From Annona cherimola (Eukaryota > Streptophyta > Magnoliopsida > Magnoliales > Annonaceae), in the NCBI GenBank assembly GCA_030490835.1, contig CM059977.1, positions 12,743,399 through 12,807,398 of the forward strand: a DNA stretch of 64,000 nucleotides. Reading direction: 5' to 3'. The translations under genes were made by a program, and so were the position numbers. Below are positions 24,201 to 36,688 of this stretch, in pieces; within the stretch, counting starts at the first letter, position 1; each line of letters starts with the position of its first letter. Under the pieces are notes generated by a model, which saw nothing but the letters and a program-made list of their open reading frames with translations, had not been told where the DNA came from and did no database searches.

Positions 24201-27200
24201 AACTTGATTTGGTGATCTTGATAGTTGTCAATATAAGAAAATGCATATTCAGCATCAGAGACGTAGAAGCATTTTGATCGCATGATCATAGTAGTTACTG
24301 AATTCGAAAACAAATTTTTGGCCTGCTAGAGGTTAAAGTGCTCTTACAGTCATGCACATAACCTAAGGGGGCTGTGACCATTTTCCACTCTTAACAGAAA
24401 AATTTGAACAAACAATGCCAATTGCTTGATTAGTAGCTAATTCATATACAACACTGAAGCATTGCTGGGAATCATCAATCAGGTAGGCCATCTTTGCTTG
24501 GCTGGTATAGCAAATGAATGATCCAGATTGGCCATAGTACAGGAAACAGCTTCCACATGGATTGTCTAGCCTAGTGGCAGCTTTCATTGCTCATTTGCTT
24601 AAATTATTTTAGTTCTGATATCCTAACTACTAGCTGTAAGCATCAGTGAAGAGCCCTCTCCACTTAGTTGAGCACTTTTTTTTTTTTTATTCACACCATT
24701 GACAGATCACTTTGACCAGATGATCCAACGAGTGATTGCTGTTTCAGTGGAATATGCAAAATAGGTATGTCCAATAAATGAAATGGCTTATCAGTTATGT
24801 ACAGGGAGGCTTTAACTGTGCATCTCTCTCAAACCACTTTTGACTGGATGAACCTCTCAATTATTGGCGAGAAAATAGCTGGTCTACATTTGGGGGGGGG
24901 GGGGGGGGGGGGGGTGGGTTGGTAAAACGAAGTAGGGTAAACATAGTCTTCATATACAGGAAGGTGTAGTATGAATGTAGATAGGGAGGTATAAAATACA
25001 TCGATGTGTAAAACAATACAAAAAAGTACACCAATCTAATCTACATATGCACTTGGGATTTCCATGCATAAAAGGAAAAAGCAAACATCCTTGTACTTTC
25101 CAGGGGAAAAAATCGCATAAAAAATGCAGCCCATACCATAGAAAAAAGCTGATAAAGGATCATCGAACGGTGCATGTTGCCAACTTCAATGCTTTTGGCT
25201 AAAACAGAAAGATTGATAAGCAGCCATCCCATCATTCCAGCTCTAACAAAGAAAAATCTACAACAGGCAAAATATTTTTTCATGAGAAAAATGTACATGC
25301 TCAAAAGAAGCATGTTAAAAACATTTATTGAGGATTACAACAACATCAGGTGTTGATCCAGAAAATCCTTAAAACATCTTGATGCAACATAAGTTCACCA
25401 AATTAAGAATATTATTGTGTGATAAAATCATGATATTCTGAACATCCCTCGCACCATCTGAATGGAACATAACATCATCCAGTCATTCGTGGATCAGATT
25501 GCATACACCAGAAACATGCATTTTATAATCAAGTACACCATACACCAAATGTGGACGCTGGCAATTTTGTAAAAATGCTTTATAAATTTATAAGAGTGAT
25601 CACTTGCATAGAATGTTTTTTGTAAATCCATCTCTAGATTGTAGGTGAGGAAATAACTCATACACTAACTGTTTGTGAATCAGAAAAGTAGGAGGAAAAA
25701 GAGAAATAAAAAGTAGAATCCGGAAAAGAATGGAAATAATGAACAAGATAATGGGTAATGGATAATGAGTAAAGGGTACAAAGGGTAATTATTGAAAATG
25801 AAATATAAAAATCAAATAGAATTTTTAGATTAAAAGAGATAGAGGATAATGACAGGAAATATGAATAATCGTGAATAAAAGGGTTGTAGATGCAGGTGGT
25901 TGTAGGTAAATATGACATCAATTAAACAGAGGAAGGAAGAGGAAAAGGTATTTCCAATTTTTCACCCTTTTCCTTATTGGCAGGCAGTGCTTAACTACAG
26001 GTCCATTTGGTAAACATAGGAAGCAGGAAACACACTTTTTTACCTCTTCCCTGCACACTTTTCAAAAATTAATTTGCCACTTTAGCTATCTAATTACCTT
26101 ATTTTTCCGTTTGTCATTTTTTCATACAACTACCTTATTTGTTCCGGCTTTACACCTTTCATTCCACACTTTTCAACATATTCTCATCCCCACTTTACCA
26201 TTTCCCTCTCTATCCTCATTACCAAATGAACCCTATATGTTTCGCATGAGCCAAAATGACATATGATGCAAGGTGTGAGCAAAAATGACGTCCATGTGCT
26301 AATCAGTGAAACCATAGTGACCCACTGGCTAAATCCAATACCACCATCAAATGAATCAAGTACTCAGCTTTCAAAAGGTAAACACCTAAAAGTCATTTCG
26401 TGATATGTGAATGACAGTGACTAAAATGTTGACTGCGGCATCCACCAATGTCTTTTCACATTATATTAATTACACGGAATTAGGATTATTCGATTTACTC
26501 ATTTACATCTATTCGCTTTGTCCATCTTGTTTGAATAGCCAAGGGAACTTCTAGGCTATTTTAGCTACTGGTCACCACAACAAAATCTTGATAACATATT
26601 ATTCAACTCTCTTCCTTACCTGGTTTAATAGCCTAGGCTATCTGAGCTACTGACCCATTTGGTATTATTTTCTAGGCTGTTTCAGCTACTAGTCCATATC
26701 GTTCGTGAAGTAGTATTTTTGCTATTCTTCAGAACTGGAGCTGATTTTACATAGAAATTCAATTTATCCTATTTCAGTCCCGAAAGAGTGGAGCAGGACC
26801 TGATGACTTTAGCACACACATCTCTACTGAAGAAATTCTAACAAGGAGTTTGGAAGACTAGACTTAAGGGCACAATGGTCATATTCCCTATCAGATGTGA
26901 ATAAAATATGTTTTAGAAAAATTCAATATAAAGTTAATCTGTTCTAAAAAAATTTTGAGGAAAGTTACAATAGATTTCCTGAGGTAAACCCCTTTTTTAT
27001 TAATTAAGAATAGAGAGACATCAGTCATCTACCTAGAGCCATTATGCACAAAAATAGATTATTGCTTTCATTTGACCTTGGAAGTAACTTCATGCAAAGC
27101 CAAAATTTGATACTAAGAATTTTCAAAACAACTGACTTGAGAAGGAAAATGTGGAGAAAACTGAAAACAGTCTTACGTACTTGAGGTCAATTCCCATAAA

Positions 27201-30200
27201 ATGAGGATTCAGTTGTATCCCATACCACCTATTGAACCACAAACAAATAATAGATAAAAACATCTGAAAACAAAGACAATAGCTATTTGATGCACACTTT
27301 CAAAGTAAGCAAGAAAAAAACACACATTCATCTCTTAAATGCATTATGCAAGACAAATTCCAAATCCATGAGAAATGAATCGACGAATTTTTTAATTGCA
27401 GGTGTGTGACTATAATCATCATAATTGTCACATTATGTACAGCTTTTTTCCATGACTGCTAAAATATATTGTATTAAACAAGATTGGTATGAGATAAATA
27501 CAGCATATGCTTCCTCTCCCCTGATTAACAGAGACATCTTTCATGATAAAGCAGGGGGAAAAAAAGATTACCATCCACTAGTTCACCATTCACATGATCC
27601 AACTCATTAATAGGGAGATGGAAATGGTGGAACAAGATTATCCTCTCTCAGGAAATAAATCAACATGGCAGACACCACTTTAGGATTCTCACCTCAAATA
27701 ATCCACTCACATGCTGTAATGGAGGAACTTTAGAACAAAGTCACAAGAATGACAAGAAAACAGTGAATTTTATTCCCATTAATATACCACTCACATTTCT
27801 CTATGGCTTACCCTCCAGTCACATACTAATGAGAGGAATATATTTATAAGTTTCTCAAGGCAAAAGAAATGCGAATTAACAAAATAATGCATACGAAATG
27901 CTCAAAAATAAAAAAACAAACATGATTGAAAAAATTTTAAGTTTTATAATCAGTTAGCCAAGTAAAAGGTCAATAGCACTCATGGTCTGTTCGATGTACT
28001 CTGAAATTTTATTTACTAGAAAAAGCTCTATTAGAAGTAGAACTTTTACAAAAAAGTTCTTTAACAAATATGCTATTTAGTGTTTGGATTTTTCGACTCT
28101 TTATTTAAGAAGTGAATTAGTGTTATCTGTGAGTTTGTATGAGTTTTTTTTTTTTTTTTTTTGCAAGGGCTTTTATTCATTTCTTACTCTATTGCAGAAT
28201 CCTATTTTCTGCTCTACAGGAAAATCATCAAATTTTGGTTTCTCCAACCGCGCGCGCGCGCGCGCGCACACACAACACCCCAACAACAACGACAACAGGA
28301 AAAAAAAAAAAAAAAATCAGTTTTTTCAGGTAACCAGAAAATACATCTTTATTAGCCAATAGATAACAAACAACATAAAATGCTTTTAAAACCCAAAAAA
28401 CACTTCCAGAGCTCCTGAATGCAAAATTAGCGTGCCCTCACACTTGGGCATTGTTAGTTTTGGGTATGGAATCAGGAATAATTGCATTAATCTGTAAGTT
28501 TTCTTTCTTTTTGTTTTTTTATCCCTAGAATAATGTGAGAGATTAGCCAATAGACCATGTTATATTGACAAAACCCACGACCTCATCTTCACTATGACTC
28601 AGAAGTTTATTGTAGGTCGAACGAATAGGCATGAGAAAGAATAATCCAAGCCCATATGCTTATATATTTTCAGCCACCAGAAATTACTCCTTTTTAGTCG
28701 AGTTAGAACATACAGTTGCCTGTATTCTGTGTTCTGCAATGATACTTAACCAGCAAACCCACTGGATTCTTTTGCAGTAATTGGAAAGTAACCAAGAAAA
28801 TGAGAAATATCACTCACAAATATTAATCATCCACCTTGCAATTTCCACAAAAAGGAACAAATTGATAATGCCATTCCAACTTTCTATTTCTTCTAGATAA
28901 GGAAATATACTTCAAGGTTGCACAAGTTCAAACAACAAGGTCATAAGTTTAACAAAAACAGAGGGCCTCAAAAGCACCAGTCGTGGATAAAGTTCCCTGT
29001 GATGTGTGGCTTTAATGAGGAACCCTGATCCTTTGACTGGCAGCCAGCTACATATAGCACCAAGGAAACCTGCCTCAGAACAGAACAACAGTGCAGGAAT
29101 TAGCTTTAATACATTGCAATGATTCAATTTAAAATGTCGTTTCAACTTCTGGCCAGGGTTGATGCAAATAAAACCCACAAGAACACTCCTTTTACATGCA
29201 AATCAGCACGGGTAACTAAAAAAGGCTCTGAAATTTCCAGAACTTGTTCAAGGAAGCTATGTTTGATGCATTATTAACCTCTATTTATGAGATGATACAA
29301 AGCAATCCTCCATTTCAATTTCCTAGTTTACCACTGCAAATTCCAGTCATATACTTGAATATAGCAAAATACATGTTAGTCATTTGTCTAATCATAATCA
29401 TCAACACGAAAACTTGTTATACTTTTATAAGCTTGGTCCGAAGTATTAAAAGAATAGATTGATGTCAACAAAATGTCCTTCCATCAATAAATATTTCACT
29501 AGTATGTTGTGCATGCTAATTAGTTACCTATTCAAGCAGATCAACAAAAAACTTGCTTCCACAACAAACAGTGACCACATTTCCAATGATTATGGAACTG
29601 AATGAAAAAAAAATGAAAGATTGCTGCAATCAAAATTCACTACAAATACAAATCAGAAGAAAATGCTGAAGAAGGTTACTGTTACTTGAATCTTAATCTA
29701 AGATAAACGTTTTGAATAATTACTTTTACAGATTTCTTCTCCAAAAATGTGTTTTGAGAAGAAAGGTAACCTTCAATTTTCAATAAGAATACAATACTAT
29801 TACAATTTTCTGAGGTGCTCAAAATTGACACTGAAAAACATAAATACATATAGCATTTTTCATTGGGAAGAATGAAATGCAAAACATGCCATTTTTCAAT
29901 AACCAGAGCAGCTAGACAAACATAACAGCTTTTTTTTTCAACGGGTTCTTTCATATGTTCTTGCAAAATCTGCAAATGAACTTACAAGCAGGCTGAAAAC
30001 AAAAGTTGTGGAGAGCAGCTCCAGTCCTTTGCCTGCCACTACCTGCAATCAGTTTTTCACATATCCTTTCAACTCTGCCAAATGGAAACTTGAGCATCAT
30101 AAAATCAACTTATTGGATTCATCAATAAATTGACAGTAGCAAAATTCAGAAGAAGGGTATATGATCTGTTCTTAGATAGACATGTCATGGTTACAATCAG

Positions 30201-31511
30201 GATTGCCACGTACTACTAATAACGCCTGCTTACCCTTTTAGTTGACTTTTTTGAACTTTCTTGGTTGTCCTGATCTAGAAGGAAAGTAGCAAGGCATTGA
30301 TATAGGACAGTTAGGAGAAGAAAGACTCTAGGGACTATTGGCAGGAACAATTAACATTTTCTGTGATATACTTAGAATACAATGCAAGAAAAAACAAAGC
30401 AATAAAGTCAGAAAGAAACACACCCCCGGTGATATAAGCTTTGTACTGACACCAATTCCCAGAAGAGCAATTACCAAAAGAAGCGACAGCAAACCTGCAT
30501 GGACAAGATCACATTCCATAGTAATTGAACCCAGATTTATTAACCAACAACATAAAAGTTCAAAGGTGGATGCTAATGAATGTTCAAAAGAAAATGGCAG
30601 AACGAAGATATAGCGGACTTATAATTATAAACAAGAAAAATAAATTCATCCTGCCAAATAAATTTTTCAAGGCCACATCCGCCAATTTCTATTTCCCAGA
30701 CAGATGCCCATGATTTGTAGAACAACATAAATTAATGGAAGATCATAATCCTAGTTACCTAGCCAAGAGCTTTCTCTCTTAAATATTCAATTAGTTGCAT
30801 CAGTTAGTAATCAGCATAGCACTGAAATTAATACAATAAGTTGAAGTCACTTCAGATTATCCAATCATAACACAGGCTAGTTTACTTGAGGCCCATTAGG
30901 TAGTTAAGATCCTAGTATTCGGGCCATCTTTATAAAATAACGATGCAACTAGACTCTGAAGAAGGTTTTGTTCCCCTATATTTTCCTTGTATGTGTGAGA
31001 AACTCTTGTCTGTGCCCCATATAAGGAATCTGGTCTGATTAAGTTAGGCTCATCTTCACATCATTCCCATGCATATTCAAACGCAACGTCATCATCTTTT
31101 ACTGCATTCTTGCTACAAGTGAACATAATCGAAATATAAGAATGCAAATGACATTTACTTCTTCAGAACTCGAACAAGATTGGCATATAATTGATGACAA
31201 GTTCTGGAATTCGATGGAACTTGTCACGCATGTATATGTACAGAGAGGACGAGAGAGGAAGAAGATTTGACCATTGCAGCGGTAGTGCAGACGAGTGCCA
31301 TCAGGTAGAGCAGCACCCGAAACAATCTTTCCAGGCAGAATAGGTCCAACGACAGCTAAGTAGCTAAAGAAAGAAGCGAGCATAACAACCTAACAGAGCG
31401 GTAGACGCGTCAGCACAGAGCAGAGCAGAGAGGAGAGAGAGATTTTGCACATCTGCAACTTACCGTGGTCCATGAAGGGATCATAGCAATGAGGAGAGAA
31501 TCCATATCCAT
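18288..31511 (-). CDS. FK: Delta(14)-sterol reductase (FACKEL)
   Basis: NADPH-dependent enzyme of the ER membrane that reduces the C14-15 double bond left after CYP51 demethylation in phytosterol synthesis (ERG4/ERG24 family). Exons in transcript order: 31511-31464, 31389-31272, 30494-30424, 30042-29986, 29069-28978, 27228-27181, 25257-25137, 23965-23919, 22678-22597, 21371-21295, 20508-20389, 18735-18661, 18441-18288. Phases agree; the CDS is 1110 nt, 369 residues, equal to Arabidopsis FK as I remember it. Family motifs seen: VRAGMMGWLLINLS, WDIIAERLGFMLVFGDL, RHCNYLGD (residues 298-305) and the C-terminal LVPWRIVPYLY. Several hydrophobic segments fit a polytopic membrane protein. All introns are GT-AG except intron 9 (donor GC at 22596-22595). 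Introns carry MITE-like repeats, poly(G) and (CG)n tracts. A second in-frame Met lies two codons after the chosen start. Confidence 0.95.
23180..23402. mobile_element. MITE-like element in FK intron 8
   Basis: Starts GGGTGTGTTTGGC and ends CCCAAACACAACC, an inverted terminal repeat, with a 3-bp duplication TAT on either side (23177-23179, 23403-23405). Internal T/C-rich text (catacaactacccta) is shared with the other copies in this window. 223 bp, non-coding. Confidence 0.75.
24892..24914 (+). repeat. Poly(G) tract, 23 G
   Basis: An uninterrupted run of 23 G in an intron of the sterol reductase gene (C-run on the transcribed sense strand). A similar run of 20 G lies at 5585-5604. Confidence 0.95.
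25999..26233. mobile_element. MITE-like element in FK intron 6
   Basis: Terminal inverted repeats AGGTCCATTTGG / CCAAATGAACCC, flanked by TAC and TAT, a one-mismatch 3-bp duplication. The internal text (ttcatacaactaccttatt) matches the family. About 235 bp. A purine-rich block just upstream (25650-25970) may be a more diverged element, but its ends are unclear. Confidence 0.65.
28249..28274 (+). repeat. (CG)9 followed by CA repeats
   Basis: Nine CG dinucleotides run directly into a short CA repeat in an intron of the sterol reductase gene. Alternating purine-pyrimidine sequence of this type can adopt Z-DNA. A poly(T) run precedes it (28144-28162) and a poly(A) run follows (28300-28316). Confidence 0.9.
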
Positions 31512-33172
31512 CTCCTCCCGTTGTGCTTTGCTAGTCCTGCTCACACTCTCGGGCAGTCGACTCTCTGCTCTCTGCTTTCGAGTTTAGAGAAGGTCAGCAA
31601 TTAGAAGACTTGTCCAGCACATGAGCCAGACGGCCCAATCAAGAGATGCATAGCCAGCCCAGATTGTTAGCCCACGTTGATCATTACGGTATTGATGTTG
31701 TTTGTAAGCTAGTATTACACGAGGCATTTTGGATTTTTAAAAATATGACTTAAATACCTATGTTTTTAAAAATTCAAAATAAATATATACACATACCCAA
31801 AATGGTAAATTTTCATTTATAAATTACGGTATTGATGTTGTTTGTAAGCTAGTATTACACGAGGCATTTTGGATTTTTAAAAATATGACTTAAATACCTA
31901 TGTTTTTAAAAATCCAAAATAAATATATAGACATACCCAAAATGGTAAATTTTTATTTATAAATTAAATATAACTAGATTAACATATTTATAAAAAAATT
32001 TCAAAAAAATATGTTTTTTAACCGATCTGACCGGTCGGTGAAGATCAGCCGCCAGTATTTCATAGCAAAAATAGTATTAAAATAATGTGTTTCTCACGTG
32101 TCATGATGAGCATTTTAATCAGAGCACACACTAATGTCGTGCGGAAAGTATGAATACTGTTCTAATCTGTATCCATTATCAGCACCTCCACCGTTCTAAT
32201 TTACTTCCATACCGTTAATGATTTGATAACATTTTAAAATTATTAATATGTTAATTATTGTGCAAAACTACAAATGTACGTGGAAATAAAAGTAATATTT
32301 CCCATATAAAAATTGATTATCCAAGGTACAAATTTGATTACCAAAAAACTGAATCAGAATTCTTAGGATATATGATTGGGTATGTGCGAAATATATCTTC
32401 CAAATATATATAATTCCATAGTAAAATGCTTTAGTCTCAATGAGATGATATATACTGGTGTATTTTATCAAAAATGTTACTTGTTTTATTTTACTTTTTT
32501 CATTTGTCATTATGTTGGGTTATTTTCCGTCTTCAAACGAATCCTCGCATCCTACATATATATATATATATGACAGCATTAACGGGTCAATTTGATGGCA
32601 TATAGAACCTTATCCGTTGATAAAATTAGTTTACTATCCCGATCCAATATCTTAATTCTCCCCCCAAATATTAGATAGTTGTAACTTTTTATTTACCTAA
32701 TTAATTTAAACAAACCACAGAACTAAGGGCATGGACTATCTATCACGACCTTGGTGGGCGACTGGTCCATTGATTATGAAGTTCCAATAAATTTTGATTT
32801 TGTGAACGTATGATTGTTATAAAAAAAAAATTGTATAAAAACGAGTAGTAAAAATGTGAAAATTGCAACAAAAAAAATTTTCCACGGTTTCTTAGAGGAG
32901 GATCAAGGACTTCGCATTATTTTTTTATTATTGTTATTATTTTGATTGGTAGGACTTCACATTATTTTTAGTTATGAACATGATGATTTGGTTACTGTGT
33001 TTTTGCGCGGCTAATGTGGACCACTTGGGGAGTGAAAATCACATCGGTCGGTTGCGACTTTAGAGATTTTTTGGCACTTGTCCGTATGCGACTTAGATTC
33101 ATACAAACTTATGTGCATCTCAGTTACGAAGGCTAAATACCTCAGGAAGTTAGCTTTTTCCGGAGCCGCCTC
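31512..33172. other. Intergenic region upstream of FK
   Basis: The first ~140 bases (CT-rich on the gene strand) probably contain the FK leader and promoter. 31683-31962 is a two-copy tandem repeat with a 140-bp period. 31960-32070 carries the AAATTAAATATA-CTAGATTAAC core of a foldback family seen several times in the window, ending in ACCGGTCGG-containing text. 32555-32571 is a TA microsatellite. No gene recognised. Confidence 0.6.
31683..31962. repeat. 140-bp tandem duplication
   Basis: Two direct copies (31683-31822 and 31823-31962), each starting ATTACGGTATTGATGTTG and ending in TTTATAA-like text, with only a few substitutions between them. Part of the unit is the AAAATGGTAAATTTT text of a local foldback repeat family. 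Confidence 0.9.
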
Positions 33173-33444
33173 GGGGCGTTTGGGAATCGGGCGTGGAAAA
33201 TGTGGGAGGGAAAATGTGGTGGTACGGATTTCGAGATTTATCATTTCACACTTAATTATTATATTTTTCTATTTTTATCTTTATATTCTTATCATTTTTC
33301 CTATCAACTATCTTCCAACAAACCTATTTATTCCAACTTTACTTCTATTATTTCATATTAATCACACAATTTTCAAAATATTCCATTTTCTATTCCCACC
33401 AAATACTACATTTCCCACCACTTTCATATTCCCAAACATCCCCC
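33173..33444. mobile_element. MITE-like element next to the full-length LINE
   Basis: Starts GGGGCGTTTGGGAATCGGG and ends TTCCCAAACATCCCC, an inverted terminal repeat, with internal T/C-rich text as in the other copies. Flanking trinucleotides are CTC and CTA, so the duplication is imperfect. About 272 bp. Confidence 0.6.
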
Positions 33445-33547
33445 TAAACACACCTGGGTGCATTTCATCTTTTATTATTATTTTTAAATTTTTTTTATAC
33501 ACCCGTTAATATCATCATCATCATCATCATCATAAGCCATATCCCAC

Positions 33548-35419
33548 CTATGTGGGGTCGGCTTCATGGATTCTGTTACGCCATTCTTGGCGATTTAAGA
33601 CTAAATTTTCAGTAATATGTAATATTTTTAAATCTTGTTTAATTACTTCCATCCATGTTTTTTTGGGTCTTCCTCTCATTCTTCTACCACCTTCTACTTG
33701 GATAAACTCTGTTTTCCTAACCGGTGCTACTTCAGGCCTCCTTTTAACATGACCAAACCATCTTAATCTATTTTCTCTCATTTTATCATTAATTGGTCTC
33801 ACTTTTAAGTTTTCTCGAATTATTTCATTCCTAATTTTATCTTTTCTTGTTTTACCACTCATCCACCTTAACATTCTCATTTCCGCTACGCTCATTTTTT
33901 GTATATGTTGCTCTTTAACTGCCCAACATTCTGCCCCATAAAGCATAGCAAGTCTAATCGCAGTCTTATAAAATTTTCCTTTTAATTTGACTGGAACTCG
34001 ACGGTCACATAAAATTCCTGACGCACTTCTCCATTTCTTCCATCCTGCTTGAATTCTATGTATTATATCTTTCTCGATTTCCCCGTTCTCTTGAACTATT
34101 GATCCTAAGTACCGAAAGTGATTAGTTTTTGTTACTGTTTGATCTAAAATCTTAATTGGTTCATCATCCGGGTTCTCACTATTATTAAAATTGCATTTCA
34201 TATATTCAGTTTTTGTGCGACTAATTCTAAAACCATTAGATTCTAGAGCATCTACCCACCTATTCAATTTTAAATTTAGTCCTTCTTTACTTTCATCTAT
34301 TAGAACAATGTCATCTGCAAATAACATACACCAATGTACTTCTTCTTGGAGATGTCTAGTAATTTCATCTATTACTAAGGTAAAAAGGTAAGGACTCAAG
34401 GCTGAGCCTTGATGTAAACTTATTTTAACTGGGAAGACATTAGTATCTCCACTAATGGTTCTCACATTTGTAACAGCCCCCTCATACATATCTTTAATAA
34501 TATCAATGTATCTGTCATTAATTCCTTTTTTCCTCATCACTTGCCATATTAACTTTCTTGGTACTCGATCATAAGCTTTTTCTAAATCAATAAAAATCAT
34601 GTATAAGTTCTTTTTCTTCTCCCTATACTTTTCAAATAGTTGTCTAAGTAAGAAAATAGTTTCAATAGTTGATCTTCCTGGCATAAAACCAAATTGATTT
34701 TCAGATATATTAGTTTCCCGTCTTAGTCTATGTTCAATTACTCTTTCCCATAATTTCATAGTATGACTCATTAATTTTATTCCACGATAATTTGCACAAT
34801 TTTGAATATCTCCCTTATTTTTATAAATTGGAACTATAATGCTTTTCCTCCATTCACTTGGCATTAACTTCGTTTTTATAATCTTGTTAAAAAGATTTGT
34901 TAACCATGTTTCACCTACATCTCCCATGCACTTCCATGTCTCAATTGGTATATTATCTGGGCCTAAAGCTTTTCCTGTTTTCATTTTCCTTAGAGCTTCC
35001 TTTACTTCAGATATTCGAATTTTTGTGAAATAACTGATATTCCTATTTTCTTCCCTATTTAGACTAACATCTAATGTTAATTGTTCGTGTGGGGTATCAT
35101 TTAGTAAACTATAAAAATAAGTTTTCCATCTTTCCTTAATATTATCATCTTTGACTAGAACTCTTTGGTCCTCACTTTTAATACATCTAACATGTGTTAA
35201 ATCTTTGCCATTATTTTCTCTTAATTTAGCCAACTTAAAAATATCTTTTTCACCTTGTCTAGTTACTAATCTGTCATATAGGCTCTCATAAGCTTTGCGT
35301 TTAGCATCACTAATAATCTTTTTAGTAGCTTTTTTTGATAGTTTGTATTGTTGTAAGTTGACATCATTTTTATTTTCCTGCCATGTCTTAAACTTTTCTT
35401 GTTTATCATTTATAGCTTT
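33548..35419 (-). pseudogene. LINE ORF, C-terminal part: reverse transcriptase
   Basis: Continues the endonuclease frame after the single TAA, with no frameshift. 35419-35234 is a linker; the first long open block begins MAKLRENNG at 35233. RT motifs seen: PIYKNKGD and CANYRGI, FIDLEKAYDRVPR, LHQGSALSP, and the polymerase core FADD in CMLFADDIVLIDES. The C-terminal part contains RYLGSIV, AECWAVK, RWMSGKTR and RGRPKKTW, as in RTE-clade elements, and ends at TAG-type stop text just before the ATG-repeat tail. The RT catalytic residues look intact. Confidence 0.9.
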
Positions 35420-36688
35420 TTAGACATCTTCATTCCACCACCAAGTTTCTCTATGTGGGGATCTACGATTTTTATATACACCTACAATACTTTGTCCTAC
35501 TTCTTTTATGTTAATTGTCATTTTATCCCACATCGATTCTACTCCATCTTCTTGTGTGTCCCATTTAACTTCTTCTATCATTCTTTTTCTAAAAAGTTCT
35601 ATGTTGTTTCCTTTTAAATTCCACCATTTAATTTTTGGAATAACATTGTCTTTAGTTTTTGTTGACTCTTTTTGTGTATATATATCCATCACTAATAATC
35701 TATGCTGCATAGCTAAACTCTCACCTGGGATAACTTTACAATTTATACAAAGGGATCTATCCAATTTTCTTATAATGAAGAAATCTATTTGGCTAGAATT
35801 GGTCCCACTCTTAAAAGTTATTAAGTGTTCATCTCGTTTTTGAAATAAGGTATTAGCTATAACCAAATCATATGCTATAGCAAAGTCCAAAATGACATTC
35901 CCCATTTCGTTCCTTATTCCAAAACCAAAGCCCCCATGACTTCTCTCATATCCTACCTTCTCTTTTCCTACATGTCCATTTAAATATTCGCCTATCACAA
36001 CTTTTTCTTGGTTAGATGTTCTTTGCATAATACTATCTAAGTCATCCCAAAATTGTTTCTTGATTCTATCATTTAATCCTACTTGTGGTGCATAAGCACT
36101 AATCACATTTAAAACCTCTGCACCTAATACAAGTTTTATTTGAATAATTCTATCATTTACTCTATTGACATCTACAACTTTATTTATGAAATTGTTATCT
36201 ACTATTATCCCTACACCATTTCTATTATCATCCTTGCCTATATACCATAATTTGAATCCATTAATCTCTTTAGCCTTCTCTCCTTTCCACCTAGTCTCTT
36301 GAAGGCATGCTATATTAATTTTTCTCCTTCTCATAACATCTACTACTTCCATACTTTTCCCTGAAAGAGTCCCAACATTCCACGAGGCAAAACGGACCTT
36401 GCGTTTTGATACCACCTTCTTCCCTAAACTACGTCCATAAAGGCATGGGAACCTTTGTTGACTTCTCGTCACAACCGGACGTTGTTGTGTCGCGTCGCTT
36501 CCGGGGGGACGCCCTAGCAACTCTTGCTCATTTCTCACTACATCCGGGCTCCGATGTAGCGCGTCGCTTCTGGGGAAACGCCCTAGCAACCCTTGCTCAT
36601 TTCTCACTACAGTCGGGCTCCGCTGCAGCGCGTCGCTTACGGGGAACGCCCTAGCATTAACAATTTTTAATATATTTTCAGAATCCAT
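35420..36688 (-). pseudogene. LINE ORF, N-terminal part: AP-like endonuclease, ends at premature TAA
   Basis: From the first ATG (36688-36686) the frame encodes a leader containing short repeats, then an exonuclease-endonuclease-phosphatase domain starting VRFASWNVGTLSGKS. Endonuclease motifs seen are LQETRW (metal-binding Glu), SAYAPQ, the site normally reading GDLNGHVG, IDFF and the terminal HRLLVMDI. The third of these reads GEYLNGHVG, so Tyr occupies the place of the usual catalytic Asp (TAT for GAT). The frame stops at TAA (35422-35420) after WWWNEDV, where a Gln codon is likely ancestral; the frame stays open beyond it into the RT part. Confidence 0.88.
36492..36656 (-). repeat. 69-bp tandem repeats in the LINE 5' region
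   Basis: Units begin GCGTCGCTT (plus strand) at 36492, 36561 and 36630, giving two full 69-bp units and one partial. On the element's sense strand they encode a repeated peptide of the form SDALxRSPxVVRNEQxLLGR. The block is far more CpG-rich than its surroundings. Confidence 0.88.

Noticed and set aside
25650..25970. Purine-rich block as another MITE copy
   Set aside because: Its ends do not form an inverted repeat and no target duplication was seen; left as unclassified intron sequence.
28084..28362. ORFs across the (CG)n tract
   Set aside because: Low-complexity translation of poly(T), (CG)n and poly(A); it lies on the opposite strand of an FK intron.
32555..32571. TA microsatellite as a regulatory TATA cluster
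   Set aside because: No gene start is nearby in either orientation.
33078..33509. 143-codon ORF beside the LINE
   Set aside because: It runs through a MITE-like element of T/C-rich text; its composition (Phe/Ile/Pro runs) reflects the repeat, not a protein.
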